Assembly: GCF_040359615.1 (NCBI RefSeq)
Contig: NZ_CP132942.1
Coordinates: forward strand, 4,712,001-4,776,000
Origin: Tunturibacter psychrotolerans
GTDB taxonomy: Bacteria; Acidobacteriota; Terriglobia; Terriglobales; Acidobacteriaceae
Direction: 5' to 3'
DNA: 64,000 bases
Below are positions 1 through 8,912 of this stretch, piece by piece. The stretch's first letter is position 1, and every line of letters starts with the position of its first letter. The notes beneath the pieces are model-generated. The model worked only from the letters and a program-made list of their open reading frames with translations. It was not told the origin of the DNA and made no database searches. The position numbers and the translations under genes were made by a program.

Positions 1-472
1 CGTCACTCCTGCGATGTTGCAGCAGGTTCGATCAGGACAGCTGACGGTGAGGCAACCTCCCGGTCCCGAGAATGGAATGGGACTCGTCAAATTTATGTTC
101 CCCAACCAACACGACGTCTATATCCACGACACTCCTGCGAGCCTCGATATGTTCTCTGAGGCAACGGAAGGCGAAGAAGGAGAGTTGAAACGCGTCGCGA
201 GCCATGGGTGCATCCACCTACAAGAACCCGCCAAGTTTGCAGCCTGGCTCCTCCGCAACACTCCCGGTTGGGACTCGGACCGAGTTGAGAAGGCCATGCA
301 CGACGGCCGAGATAACCTGCAAGTAAATCTCGCCCCAGCTGTTCCCGTGATGATCTTCTACATGACTGTTGTCGTGGAAGAGAACGGCGACGTTCACTTC
401 TTTCACGATATCTACGACCACGACAGAACGCTCAAGCAGGAGTTGGCCTTGGGTTACCCTTATCCCAAATGA
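1..472 (+). CDS. L,D-transpeptidase, YcbB type (C-terminal part, 5' end outside window)
   Basis: The reading frame is open from base 2, so the gene begins upstream of the window and only the C-terminal part is here. It carries the YkuD catalytic signature: a KFMFPN motif, HDTP, then SHGCIHL with the catalytic cysteine. The order and spacing match YcbB-type L,D-transpeptidases, which make 3-3 cross-links in peptidoglycan in the periplasm. The usual Arg after SxGCI is His here. The missing N-terminus would hold the export signal and possibly a peptidoglycan-binding domain. It converges with a second L,D-transpeptidase 44 bases downstream. Confidence 0.85.
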   Translation, partial: VTPAMLQQVRSGQLTVRQPPGPENGMGLVKFMFPNQHDVYIHDTPASLDMFSEATEGEEGELKRVASHGCIHLQEPAKFAAWLLRNTPGWDSDRVEKAMHDGRDNLQVNLAPAVPVMIFYMTVVVEENGDVHFFHDIYDHDRTLKQELALGYPYPK

Positions 473-516
473 ACTCAAGCGCCCCTCAATCGCAGATGGT
501 CGCGACTAGAATGTAA

Positions 517-1041
517 TTAGGGTTTGATCTCAATCGGTGTGCCGTCGACTACCACTCGCCAGATTTCGTCGATCTCTGCATTGGTTACTGCGATGCACCC
601 GTTAGTCCAGTCACCCTGTCGCTGATCTGGCCCTTTGAAGTCATTTGGCAGCCCATGAATGAACAGGTCGCCACCGGTTGGGACACCCAGTTTTCTTGCG
701 CGAGCCACGTCTTCCGCGTTCGGATAAGAGATGTGAATGGACCTGTGATACTGACTATGTGCGTTATGCCGATCGAGTACGTAGTTGCCTTCAGGAGTTT
801 TGAGATCGCCTTCCCTGACCTTAAGGCCGACCGGATTACCTCCTAGCGATACGGTGTACGTTTTCAGCACTTCATTGCCCTTCATCAACAGAAGCTTTCT
901 CTCCCCCTTAAGAACTAGCACTTTGTCTGCTATGGCAGACGCTGGGAAGGAGGGATTGTCGGCTGAAAGCGCATGCGCGAAAACGACCGCTAAAGCGAGA
1001 AGCGAGACAACAGCGAGCTTCGTAATCTTTCCCAACCACAT
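517..1041 (-). CDS. L,D-transpeptidase (ErfK/YkuD family), secreted
   Basis: A 174-residue protein with an N-terminal hydrophobic signal segment (MWLGKITKLA followed by a leucine/valine/alanine-rich stretch) and a YkuD domain. The domain shows the LLLMKGNEVLKTY strand, the FIHG histidine and the WTNGCIAV motif with the catalytic cysteine. The fold makes 3-3 peptidoglycan cross-links or attaches proteins to the wall. I chose the ATG at 1041, which has GGAG upstream; the frame extends to a TTG at 1080 but that would place 13 extra residues before a normal signal peptide. It lies tail to tail with the YcbB-type gene and could act on the same wall, though the two are not in one operon. Confidence 0.85.
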   Translation of the reverse strand: MWLGKITKLAVVSLLALAVVFAHALSADNPSFPASAIADKVLVLKGERKLLLMKGNEVLKTYTVSLGGNPVGLKVREGDLKTPEGNYVLDRHNAHSQYHRSIHISYPNAEDVARARKLGVPTGGDLFIHGLPNDFKGPDQRQGDWTNGCIAVTNAEIDEIWRVVVDGTPIEIKP

Positions 1042-1100
1042 GCTACTCGTGCTCCGCGTTACCGGTGAGAGAGGACACAAGAGGCGCGAAATCCCCCAAT

Positions 1101-1190
1101 GGTTAGCCAGGATCAGCTAACCCCGTCAAGGAGAATAACTCACTTGCCAATTGCTTTATAGAAGGATACTCGAGACTGACCAATCATACG
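1101..1190 (-). promoter_or_regulatory. Candidate promoter and inverted repeat upstream of the L,D-transpeptidase
   Basis: On the minus strand TATAAA (1160-1155) follows TTGGTC (1183-1178) with a 17-base spacer, a plausible sigma-70 promoter with a weak -35. Between it and the gene lies an inverted repeat GGTTAGC/GCTAACC (1101-1107 and 1116-1122, 8-base gap), which could be an operator or a leader hairpin. Only the sequence patterns support this. Confidence 0.3.
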
Positions 1191-1199
1191 AAGGTGGGA

Positions 1200-1480
1200 T
1201 ATAGAACTGGTCTGCTTTGCGTCGACATAGGGTCCTCAGCATCGATACTGATTTGACGGATAGATCGGGCAAGTTGGTTTTCTAAATAGATTCCCTGAGA
1301 CTGCGCTTCGCTGGATTGCCACTGCTGAACGTAGTTTCACTGGGACGCGCTAGGTATCTCACGCTTCCGAAGGATGCATGTTACCGTTCACGAGAGTCGC
1401 GGACGCGTTTCACCTTCAGGAGAGTAATCAGCATCTTGGGAAGATATGCGTTTACGATGGACGATCTTGCAGCGACCCGG
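1200..1480. other. Intergenic, no feature recognised
   Basis: A stretch of A+T-richer non-coding DNA before the GH3 gene. It presumably holds the GH3 promoter, but no convincing -35/-10 pair stands out. Confidence 0.5.
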
Positions 1481-1499
1481 TAAATGAGGAGGAGCTTTG

Positions 1500-3509
1500 G
1501 TGAAAACAAAGATGCTTGCATTACTCGCGTCGGTTTGCTTTGTGGGCGCTGGTGTTGTCGGAATTGGGCAGTCATTTAAACACGGGACCACGCAACGCGT
1601 GTTCGGCCATCGGTCCGTGCCGCTGCTGACCGTCGACGGATTGACGTTCAAGGATCTGGATCGGAATGGCCGTCTTGATCCGTATGAAGACTGGCGCCTG
1701 CCGGCGGAGACTCGAGCCGCAGACCTCGTCAAGCGTCTGAACGTAGAGCAGTTGGCCGGACTGATGGTGCATGGAACGCTGCCGGGTTCAGGAGCTCTCG
1801 CGGCTATCGGCACCGGGAATCAATACGATCTGGAAAAGTCACGTGATCTGATCGTGAATCGGAATATCTCCAGCTTTATTACTCGTATGGGGGGCGATGC
1901 GAAAGGCCTGGCCGAGCAGAACAATCGAATCCAGGAGCTGGCGGAATCCTCGCCGTTCGGCATTCCAATTACGATCTCGACCGATCCGCGCCACCATTTT
2001 CAAAATATTCTGGGAGCCAGTTCAGTGAATCCGGCGTTCTCCCAATGGCCCGAGACGCTCGGCCTCGCCGCCATCGGCGACGTTGACTTAACCAGAAGGT
2101 TTGGAGACATTGTGCGCCAAGAATATATCGCGGTCGGTATACGGGAATCGCTAGCGCCCCAAGCCGACCTGGCAACAGAGCCCCGATGGGCGCGGATCGA
2201 CGGGACTTTCGGTGAAGATCCCGAGGTTGCGGGCAAGATGACTGCGGCTTACATCGAAGGCATTCAAAACGGAAAGGACGGCCTAAACCGCAACGGCGTT
2301 GCCGCGGTCGTAAAGCACTGGGTGGGATACGGCGCGGTGAAAGACGGCTGGGACAGCCACAATTTCTACGGCAGATTCGCTGCACTCGACGATCACGAAT
2401 TAGCAATGCACATGATCCCGTTTGTGGCGGCCTTTCGGTCTCATGTAGCGACTGTGATGCCGACTTACGCGATCCTGCAGGGAGTGACTCTGAACGGAAC
2501 AGCGTTGGAGCAGGTGGGAGCAGGCTTCAACCAACAACTGTTGACCGATTTGCTAAGGAAGAAAGAAGGGTTCGCTGGTCTGGTGCTCAGCGACTGGGGA
2601 ATCACGGAAGACTGTACGGAAGCTTGCATGAATGGAGAACCTGAAGGCTCCAAACCGACTCCCGCCGATATCGGGGTGCCGTGGGGCGTAGAGTCGTTGA
2701 GCCGCAAGGAACGATTTGCCAAGGCGATCAATGCAGGAGTTGACCAAATTGGCGGCACAAACAATCCAGATGCGATTGTGGCCTGCGTCAAGAACGGGAC
2801 CATCTCTCGGGATCGAGCAGAAATGGCAGCCAGAAGCATCCTGGAACAGAAGTTCTCGATGGGGCTGTTCGAGGATCCGTATGTGGATGTTGCCGCTGCG
2901 GGCAAGATCGTTGGGAATGGGGAGTTCGTGAAGGCCGGCGGGGACGCGCAGGCGCGTGCGGTTGTCATCCTCGAAAACAAGACCATCCCGAACACGGGTA
3001 GAAAGTTGCTTCCGTTGCCATCAAGTAAGCTCCGCCTTTATGTGCGAGGCATCGATCCGGCGGTTGCAGAAGCGGCTGGCTTCACCGTGGTTTCGGAGGT
3101 CAGCAAGGCGGACTTGGCGGTGATCCACGCAGCACCTCCGTTTGCCAGCGAACATCGGGGATATTTTTTTGGCAGTCGTCAGCATGAGGGCAGGCTGAAT
3201 TACATCGAATCCGATCCGGACTATGAGGCACTCGTGGCGGCGAGCAAAGTCGTACCGACAGTGTTTGTGACTACCCTCGAACGTCCGCTGATCCTGACGA
3301 ATGTAAAGGACAAGGCCACTGCGCTTCTGGGAGACTTCGGCATCGATAGCAAAGAGGTGCTGGAGGTTCTACAGGGTCGCGCAAATCCTCAAGGTCATCT
3401 GCGTTTTGAGCTACCCTCATCGCTCAATGGAGTGATGAAGCAGAATGGCGCTGAACCACATGACTCGGCTCCCCCGCTCTATGCGTACGGGTACGGGCTT
3501 AGCTACTGA
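1500..3509 (+). CDS. Secreted beta-glucosidase-like glycoside hydrolase, family 3
   Basis: A 669-residue protein with an N-terminal signal peptide (hydrophobic residues about 5-20). The GH3 catalytic domain contains KHWVGYGAVKDGWDSHN near residue 272 and LVLSDWGI near residue 364, whose Asp is the expected nucleophile. The C-terminal domain ends in YAYGYGLSY, typical of GH3 enzymes. These exo-acting hydrolases release glucose or xylose from beta-linked oligosaccharides. The start is set at GTG 1500 because AGGAGG (1487-1492) lies 7 bases before it; the TTG at 1497 is too close. The gene stands alone, so the natural substrate is not given by context. Confidence 0.88.
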   Translation: MKTKMLALLASVCFVGAGVVGIGQSFKHGTTQRVFGHRSVPLLTVDGLTFKDLDRNGRLDPYEDWRLPAETRAADLVKRLNVEQLAGLMVHGTLPGSGALAAIGTGNQYDLEKSRDLIVNRNISSFITRMGGDAKGLAEQNNRIQELAESSPFGIPITISTDPRHHFQNILGASSVNPAFSQWPETLGLAAIGDVDLTRRFGDIVRQEYIAVGIRESLAPQADLATEPRWARIDGTFGEDPEVAGKMTAAYIEGIQNGKDGLNRNGVAAVVKHWVGYGAVKDGWDSHNFYGRFAALDDHELAMHMIPFVAAFRSHVATVMPTYAILQGVTLNGTALEQVGAGFNQQLLTDLLRKKEGFAGLVLSDWGITEDCTEACMNGEPEGSKPTPADIGVPWGVESLSRKERFAKAINAGVDQIGGTNNPDAIVACVKNGTISRDRAEMAARSILEQKFSMGLFEDPYVDVAAAGKIVGNGEFVKAGGDAQARAVVILENKTIPNTGRKLLPLPSSKLRLYVRGIDPAVAEAAGFTVVSEVSKADLAVIHAAPPFASEHRGYFFGSRQHEGRLNYIESDPDYEALVAASKVVPTVFVTTLERPLILTNVKDKATALLGDFGIDSKEVLEVLQGRANPQGHLRFELPSSLNGVMKQNGAEPHDSAPPLYAYGYGLSY

Positions 3510-3618
3510 ACTCAAGATCATATTCGGGTACATTTGCTAGAACTGGAACTCTAGACTGACAAATGTGCGCAAATAGATGAAAGGTTCGTCAACAAAGAAC
3601 GCGGGACGTCAAGACTCT

Positions 3619-4233
3619 TTAAACACTTCGTCGTATCGTTTCGGCCTCGGTAACGACGTAGTCCATCGGCACATCATACTGCTGGGGCCAAATCGTTTCG
3701 AGTCGCAAGGCCGCAAAGCCTACGCCGATACTAAGAGGTTTCGGTTCAGCCGCTGCCAACGTTCTGTCGTAATAACCACCACCGTACCCCAGCCGATAAC
3801 AGCAATCATCATAACCAACCAGCGGGACTACCAAAGTGTCGGGGACCAAAACGCGAGACTCTGCAGGATAAGGAATACCAAACACACCGGCAACCATACG
3901 GCATCCTGGGGTCCAGAGGCGAAAAGTGAGCGGTTGCGATCGCCCAACAACCATCGGGAGTGCAGCAGTTCCTCCTTCAGCGAGAAAACGATGGATTAGA
4001 GGAAATACTTCGATCTCGCCCCGAAAGGGCCAATAGAAACCAGCAATCCTTGTCCCATGGGATTGGAATATAGAATTCACCCCGTTGAGGACGTCATCGC
4101 TTGCGCTGGTCCGTTGCTTTTCAGGAAAGGAAGTGCGCAATTCAAGAAGCTCTGACCTTTTTTGTTCTCGCCAGGCGATGAGTTGTGCTTCCTGTCCAGT
4201 CCCTGCGAACCCAGGGTTCATTGGGTCATCCAT
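3619..4233 (-). CDS. 5-formyltetrahydrofolate cyclo-ligase
   Basis: A 204-residue cytoplasmic enzyme that converts 5-formyl-THF to 5,10-methenyl-THF using ATP. The family signature is clear near the C-terminus: VVPLVGYDDCCYRLGYGGGY followed by YDR, the nucleotide/folate-binding loop. An N-terminal Arg/Lys-rich helix with a WREQKRSEL motif also fits. The ATG at 4233 has no strong ribosome-binding site, and the ATG four codons later is an alternative. A tRNA-Leu and a tiny membrane ORF lie upstream. Symbols fau/ygfA are used for this family elsewhere. Confidence 0.9.
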   Translation of the reverse strand: MDDPMNPGFAGTGQEAQLIAWREQKRSELLELRTSFPEKQRTSASDDVLNGVNSIFQSHGTRIAGFYWPFRGEIEVFPLIHRFLAEGGTAALPMVVGRSQPLTFRLWTPGCRMVAGVFGIPYPAESRVLVPDTLVVPLVGYDDCCYRLGYGGGYYDRTLAAAEPKPLSIGVGFAALRLETIWPQQYDVPMDYVVTEAETIRRSV

Positions 4234-4335
4234 ATTATTTTTTAGCGTAGTTGCATCTGTGTTTTGCGTAAGAACAGTGTAATCCCTTGCGATGGACCCA
4301 AGTGCACATTCGGGACGGTAACACTTGCCTCATCT

Positions 4336-4449
4336 TCATCGGTTGCGATGAAGATCACGTCGCTGAATGGAATCTTTTGTAATTACTACGACAGCGGCGA
4401 CGATTCCAACCAGCGGAAAAAGAACTAATAACAACACATAGAAGATCAT
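4336..4449 (-). CDS. Possible 37-residue single-pass membrane protein
   Basis: A short frame reading MIFYVLLLVLFPLVGIVAAV and then VVITKDS and a basic tail with two Arg-Arg/Arg-Asn clusters. One hydrophobic helix of about 22 residues followed by a charged tail is typical of small inner-membrane proteins. GGGGAG lies 6 bases before the chosen ATG; an ATG two codons upstream is also possible. It is too short for a family call, and coding status rests on the ribosome-binding site and hydrophobic pattern only. Confidence 0.4.
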   Translation of the reverse strand: MIFYVLLLVLFPLVGIVAAVVVITKDSIQRRDLHRNR

Positions 4450-4455
4450 GGACAT

Positions 4456-4990
4456 CTCCCCAAGACCAAATTTGTCTATCTTGCCTTGCTACTCGCGAAC
4501 GCTCGTAGTCCGGCGAACAGCGGTTGATGTTCTATGCTCCGCGTGTAGCTCGTCTCACTTGATAGTCAGCTAACCATGGCACAGCCAACTCTTGCCAAGA
4601 GAATACATCGCAATACGATGTAATTGCTCAACATACCACACGAGGAAAATAGCTGGGTAGTAGAAGTGTGCTTGTGTTTTCAACCCTTCCAAGATCGAGC
4701 GCTAAATCAGTAGTCGGACGCACTAAAGCTATGTGAGATCCGTGGTCAATCAGAATCACATAGCCCTGGATTACTTTTGGCTTTTAAGGAGCGGGAGGCT
4801 TGCAACCTCGCTCATTGTTCGAGGTTGCTTCTGAAGTTCCTACCATCGGTCTCCTCGGTGCGCATCAGTGAACACCGAAGCACATCCGGGGGGCGTTCCG
4901 CACGCACTGAAAGGCGCAACAGGCACCGACCATGCATAGGGAAAAATGGCACTCGCGCAGAAGTGATCCGTTTACTGGTAAGTCATTTGT
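4456..4990. other. A+T-richer intergenic stretch, no gene recognised
   Basis: About 530 bases between the tiny membrane ORF and tRNA-Leu. Short frames occur but lack start signals and recognisable products. I looked for a 6S-like RNA because 6S often neighbours the cyclo-ligase gene in proteobacteria, but could not identify one. Confidence 0.4.
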
Positions 4991-4995
4991 CGTAT

Positions 4996-5082
4996 TGGTG
5001 CCGGGAGGGGGGGTCGAACCCCCACGAGGTTGCCCTCGGCGGATTTTGAGTCCGCTGCGTCTGCCAGTTCCGCCATCCCGGC
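4996..5082 (-). tRNA. tRNA-Leu (anticodon CAA)
   Basis: The minus strand reads GCCGGGA (acceptor 5') through to TCCCGGC, discriminator A and an encoded CCA at 4998-4996. The anticodon arm is GCGGA-CTCAAAA-TCCGC, giving anticodon CAA, which reads UUG. There is a long variable arm (GAG/CTC stem), as expected for a class II leucine tRNA, and a T arm GGGGG-TTCGACC-CCCCC. Length 87 bases with CCA. Confidence 0.95.
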
Positions 5083-5103
5083 TATATTTGCAATCTCTGA
5101 GAG

Positions 5104-5131
5104 ACTCTATTCTTTGCTCTCCAGCACTCAA
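5104..5131 (-). promoter_or_regulatory. Candidate sigma-70 promoter of tRNA-Leu
   Basis: On the minus strand TTGAGT (5131-5126) and TAGAGT (5109-5104) are separated by 16 bases. The start of transcription would fall about 15 bases before the mature tRNA. Match is moderate. Confidence 0.3.
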
Positions 5132-5218
5132 TGCGAAACTAGAGCGCCTAAGATTGGCCTGCTAAATTAGTGACCTCATGCCTCTAGTATCGCATAGCAT
5201 TCGTCTACCGACATACTT

Positions 5219-6139
5219 TCAACCGCGACGGTTAGGCCAAAGCCAGGCAGCCCCGCGGACACCGCTAGAGTCTCCGTACTTTGCTTGAACGATCGGTGTC
5301 GAGGTCTCCCCTCCGAAAACATATTGCGGCAACAGCTTAGGCAGCGCTCCATAAATATGCTCCACCCTGGATACTCCCCCGCCAACCACAATCACATCTG
5401 GGTCGAGGATGTTGATCACATTGGATAGCCCGCGCGCCAGACGATCTTCGAACCGCTCGATAGCCTCTGCGGCCACCCGATCGCCCGCAGCGAAGTTTGC
5501 AACGATCTCCCGCGTAGTCTTCGCAGTACCCGTCACACTTTTGTAATCCCGCGCAATTCCCGTCCCCGAGACCCACATCTCCATACATCCCCGATTCCCG
5601 CAGTAGCATGCAGGCCCAGGAGACTCATCGGGCTTCGGCCAAGGTAGTGGATTGTGCCCCCACTCGCCCGCAACTCCATTCGGTCCGTCGTGGACGCACC
5701 CCTCCAAAGCCACTCCGCCTCCGCATCCAGTCCCCAGAATCACGCCATACACAAAACGTACCCCAGCGGCAGCGCCATCCGTCGCCTCTGACACCGCAAG
5801 GCAATTTGCATCATTAGCGACTCGCACCTCACGGCCAAGAGCTGCGGTCAGGTCTGTGTGAAATGGTTGGCCATTCAGCCATGTTGAATTGGCGTTCTTA
5901 ACACGCCCTGTAACCCTTGAAATGGTTCCTGGAATTCCTGCTCCCACCGTGCCAGTCTTACCGGTCTCCGCTTCCATACGGTGAACAAGCGCAACCATTG
6001 CTTTGATCGTCGCCTCATAGTCGTCTCGCGGCGTATCGACACGGTGTCGAGCCAACTCTGTACCGCGACCATCGATAGCCAATGCCTCAATTTTCGTTCC
6101 ACCAAGATCAATCCCGATGCGCATTCCGCTCTCTGTCAT
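5219..6139 (-). CDS. mak: ROK-family sugar kinase, fructokinase (Mak-like)
   Basis: A 306-residue cytoplasmic kinase. The N-terminal phosphate loop is [11 protein letters not shown], the catalytic Asp lies in [13 protein letters not shown], and the zinc-binding ROK signature is [12 protein letters not shown]. Stretches such as [24 protein letters not shown] and [16 protein letters not shown] closely resemble E. coli Mak as I remember it, so ATP-dependent phosphorylation of fructose is likely, with glucose or mannose as possible side substrates. The start is ATG 6139 with GGAAGG just upstream; a TTG at 6151 is less likely. It follows the ASADH-like gene by 51 bases on the same strand and may be the last gene of that run. 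Confidence 0.88.
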   Translation of the reverse strand: MTESGMRIGIDLGGTKIEALAIDGRGTELARHRVDTPRDDYEATIKAMVALVHRMEAETGKTGTVGAGIPGTISRVTGRVKNANSTWLNGQPFHTDLTAALGREVRVANDANCLAVSEATDGAAAGVRFVYGVILGTGCGGGVALEGCVHDGPNGVAGEWGHNPLPWPKPDESPGPACYCGNRGCMEMWVSGTGIARDYKSVTGTAKTTREIVANFAAGDRVAAEAIERFEDRLARGLSNVINILDPDVIVVGGGVSRVEHIYGALPKLLPQYVFGGETSTPIVQAKYGDSSGVRGAAWLWPNRRG

Positions 6140-6190
6140 TAAACCTTCCAATCTTCTCGCTCACCCTTCTAAAAATGGGGTACAACGAAC

Positions 6191-7246
6191 CTACTGAATC
6201 TTGCCAAAGGGACGCAACCGTCGCAGCTCCGTGCCGCACGCAATCGCGTTTAGCGCCGCTAGCTTCAGATTGTCTGCGGCTAGCCAAAGCCAGAACCGCC
6301 TTCCCTGCTCGCCCTCACCGGCGTCTTTACTTACTCGTACCATGACGTCCTCTTGTCCGGCCGCACTCAGGTTGCTAGGCGGGTCAGATTCCTCACTGAC
6401 GACGTCGATATGCTCCCCGCCGAGCGCTGCCTCCACCTCTTCCCGCGTACTGTCTGCGGCGAGTTCCACCAGCATCGAAACAACATATCCATGAAACACA
6501 GGAGCCTGCACAATCTGCAGCGCAAGTGTCGGCAGCCGAGAGTCAGCCAACCCCGCATAGTGTTTGCGGATACGCTCTTCAGTGGCACGCAACTTCACCT
6601 TCGCGGTATCGCCCAGCGAAGGCAGTAGATTGAAAGCCACTTGCGCATCATACTGTTCCCGCGGCAGCGTCTGAAACGAAAGCAACGTGACCGTCTGCTG
6701 ATGCAATTCATCCATTGCAGCGCGACCATACTCCGACGCTGGCTCCATGACGGTTGCAGCAACACTCGTCAAAGGCAATCTCTCTTGCACCCTTCCCGCA
6801 ACCAAGGCAAGCATTACGGCGACTGGATGTGCCGCGACAACGGCAGGCGTCTTTAGGTCCGGTTCCGGTCCACTTTGTCGGTTCTTGTCCGCTAAAATCT
6901 CCGTCACCCATGGCGCCCGTACCAGAACATCCTTTTCGTCCTCCAATGCATAGGTTAGGTCGACAATACTTGCGCCGGCACGCCGCGCGGCCTGCCAATG
7001 CTTCTTCGTCACAGCCGCATCGCCCGAAAAGAAAACAAAGTCCATCCGATCGAAAGAAGATGCTTCCAGCCGCTGTATAAACGCAACCTCATCCCCAGCC
7101 GCAGTCACTTGTCCCGCCGCCTCCTCTTCGTCGAGCAGCACAAAGTCCGATGCTCCCAGCAACGACTCACCCAACTCTTCGCTCAGCTCTTTACCGGCAA
7201 GCGAGGACGCACCAACAATTCCGATTCGATACATTGTGTCCGTCAT
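6191..7246 (-). CDS. Aspartate-semialdehyde dehydrogenase-like protein without catalytic residues (Usg-like)
   Basis: A 351-residue protein with the Rossmann start YRIGIVGASSLAGKELSE and the overall layout of the ASADH/ArgC family. Where the enzyme has its nucleophilic cysteine (an asparagine-cysteine-threonine type motif) this protein reads AAHPVAVMLAL, with no cysteine. The catalytic His region reads APVFHGYVVSM, with Tyr where the His after Gly is expected. It is therefore probably not an active dehydrogenase and resembles Usg-type homologues. Its role is unknown. It lies 70 bases downstream of pssA in the phospholipid gene run, so an envelope-related role is possible but unproven. Confidence 0.8.
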   Translation of the reverse strand: MTDTMYRIGIVGASSLAGKELSEELGESLLGASDFVLLDEEEAAGQVTAAGDEVAFIQRLEASSFDRMDFVFFSGDAAVTKKHWQAARRAGASIVDLTYALEDEKDVLVRAPWVTEILADKNRQSGPEPDLKTPAVVAAHPVAVMLALVAGRVQERLPLTSVAATVMEPASEYGRAAMDELHQQTVTLLSFQTLPREQYDAQVAFNLLPSLGDTAKVKLRATEERIRKHYAGLADSRLPTLALQIVQAPVFHGYVVSMLVELAADSTREEVEAALGGEHIDVVSEESDPPSNLSAAGQEDVMVRVSKDAGEGEQGRRFWLWLAADNLKLAALNAIACGTELRRLRPFGKIQ

Positions 7247-7316
7247 ATTTACCTGAAAAGTCGTCTAGATAAGGGATCTGAAGAGCCAGACCACTATTTT
7301 ATCTGTTCACCCTGCA

Positions 7317-8165
7317 TCACCGAATCGCAGCACTCGAATGCCGTCGCTCTCTGCCCCACGAATACGCCAGCCGAGCCACCACGCCAGATACCAGATACGC
7401 CATCGCGATAATAATCAGCATGTATTGGTGATACAGCACAATCGACGCACCTACTACCGCTATAACCGCAAACAGCCTGTAGGGGTGTCGTGCTCCAACC
7501 GTAATCTCCTTCGCGCTCCAGAAGCGCCAGTTGCTCACCATTAGAAAGCTGGTAAACAACAACAGGCAAAGCCACACCACTGAAACCCACGGGTTGTCGA
7601 TTGGCGATCCACGCTGAAAGTGAACCACCGAACTGATCACGCCCGCACCCGCCGGTATCGGCATCCCTACAAAATACTTCTTGCCCGGACGACCCGGATT
7701 GCGCGGCTGCGGATTGATGCTGATATTAAATCGAGCCAACCGGCTGGCGCCGCAGATCAAAAAAATAAAGCAGACAAACACCCCGATATGGACTATCTGC
7801 TGCCGCGCCTCCGGATGCGCCATCGACGGCAACATGCGGAAGCCCCAAATGTAAGCCAGTAAACTCGGCGCAACGCCAAACGTAATCACGTCCGCAAGTG
7901 AATCGAGTTCCCTACCAAAGTCACTCGTCGTATTCGTCATTCTTGCGATGATTCCGTCCAGCCCATCAAACAGCACCGCAATTCCTAGGGCCAGTGCAGC
8001 TCGGTCAAAGTAACTCTGGTCCGCCATCGACCCTTGAATACTCTGTGTAATCGCGTAGTATCCCGCAGCCATGTTGCCCGCCGTGAACAGGGACGGCAGC
8101 ACATACATCCCGCGACTGGGCTGACGCCTCATCTTACCGTCAGTGCCTATCTGTGCATCCTCCAT
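7317..8165 (-). CDS. pssA: CDP-diacylglycerol--serine O-phosphatidyltransferase
   Basis: A 282-residue integral membrane enzyme that makes phosphatidylserine from CDP-diacylglycerol and serine. The CDP-alcohol phosphotransferase motif is present as DGLDGIIARMTN and then GRELDSLADVITFG, holding the metal-binding aspartates. Several hydrophobic segments follow. The ATG at 8165 overlaps the TGA of psd by one base (TGATG), so the two consecutive steps of phosphatidylethanolamine synthesis are translationally coupled. Confidence 0.93.
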   Translation of the reverse strand: MEDAQIGTDGKMRRQPSRGMYVLPSLFTAGNMAAGYYAITQSIQGSMADQSYFDRAALALGIAVLFDGLDGIIARMTNTTSDFGRELDSLADVITFGVAPSLLAYIWGFRMLPSMAHPEARQQIVHIGVFVCFIFLICGASRLARFNISINPQPRNPGRPGKKYFVGMPIPAGAGVISSVVHFQRGSPIDNPWVSVVWLCLLLFTSFLMVSNWRFWSAKEITVGARHPYRLFAVIAVVGASIVLYHQYMLIIIAMAYLVSGVVARLAYSWGRERRHSSAAIR

Positions 8166-8815
8166 CAAGCCACCACTGCCGATGCTTCATTGAGCGCCTG
8201 CTCTGGAAGCACAGCCAGTACAGTCGATCCGCCCTTTACGCGAGCCCCCGTCTTCACCTTCAGGTTCGCAGCAGCAGGAATCAGAACATCTACCCTCGAC
8301 CCAAATTTGATGAGGCCGATTCTCTGTCCGCGCTCCACCCGGTCACCCACCTTCAGATTGCAAACGATGCGTCGCGCCAGTAGCCCCGCAATCTGTTTAA
8401 AGCTGACCTCGTAACCGCCGGCGTCGATCGTGATCAAAGTCTGCTCGTTATTGAGCACCGACTCCGGCTTCATCGCATTCATAAATTCGCCTTTGCGAAA
8501 CTCGCACACCTTCACTACACCGCCCACAGGCGAGCGGTTCACATGCACGTCAAAGACATTCAGAAAGATGCTAAGCCGTAACCGGCTTCCACTAATCGTC
8601 TCGATCCACTCAGCTTCCGTAACCACGCCATCGCCGGGAGACACAATCTGTCCCGGCGCCTGAGGAATCGTCCTGTTCGGATCACGAAAAAACCACAAAA
8701 AGAAAGCCGCCAGCACCACCGGCAACGCCACCAGCGCAATCGGCATATTCAAATACCAGAGCACTGCCGCAACCAACCCAAGCCCTAAGGCATAGAAGAA
8801 ACCGTCTCGCACCAT
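8165..8815 (-). CDS. psd: Phosphatidylserine decarboxylase (short, soluble-type family)
   Basis: A 216-residue proenzyme with two N-terminal hydrophobic stretches (about residues 8-45), then the decarboxylase domain with VVTEAEWIE, FLNVFDVHVNRSPVGG and the self-cleavage region VKGGSTVL. Cleavage before the Ser of GST would create the pyruvoyl group of the small subunit. It converts phosphatidylserine to phosphatidylethanolamine and sits directly before pssA. The short length and motif match the archaeal/Sinorhizobium-like subclass rather than the longer E. coli form. Confidence 0.93.
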   Translation of the reverse strand: MVRDGFFYALGLGLVAAVLWYLNMPIALVALPVVLAAFFLWFFRDPNRTIPQAPGQIVSPGDGVVTEAEWIETISGSRLRLSIFLNVFDVHVNRSPVGGVVKVCEFRKGEFMNAMKPESVLNNEQTLITIDAGGYEVSFKQIAGLLARRIVCNLKVGDRVERGQRIGLIKFGSRVDVLIPAAANLKVKTGARVKGGSTVLAVLPEQALNEASAVVA

Positions 8816-8912
8816 AAGTGACTCGATTATAAGGCCACGTACACCTCGGACTTGGGCGCGACTTCGCCCCAGCCGATCGCCACCGTGCCCTCGAAGCCTT
8901 GTCTCTTGGACC

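Noticed and set aside
4456..4990. Possible 6S RNA near the 5-formyl-THF cyclo-ligase gene
   Set aside because: No 6S-like central bubble or long hairpin could be recognised by eye.
4777..5049. 90-codon plus-strand frame
   Set aside because: It runs across the tRNA-Leu gene and has no start signal.
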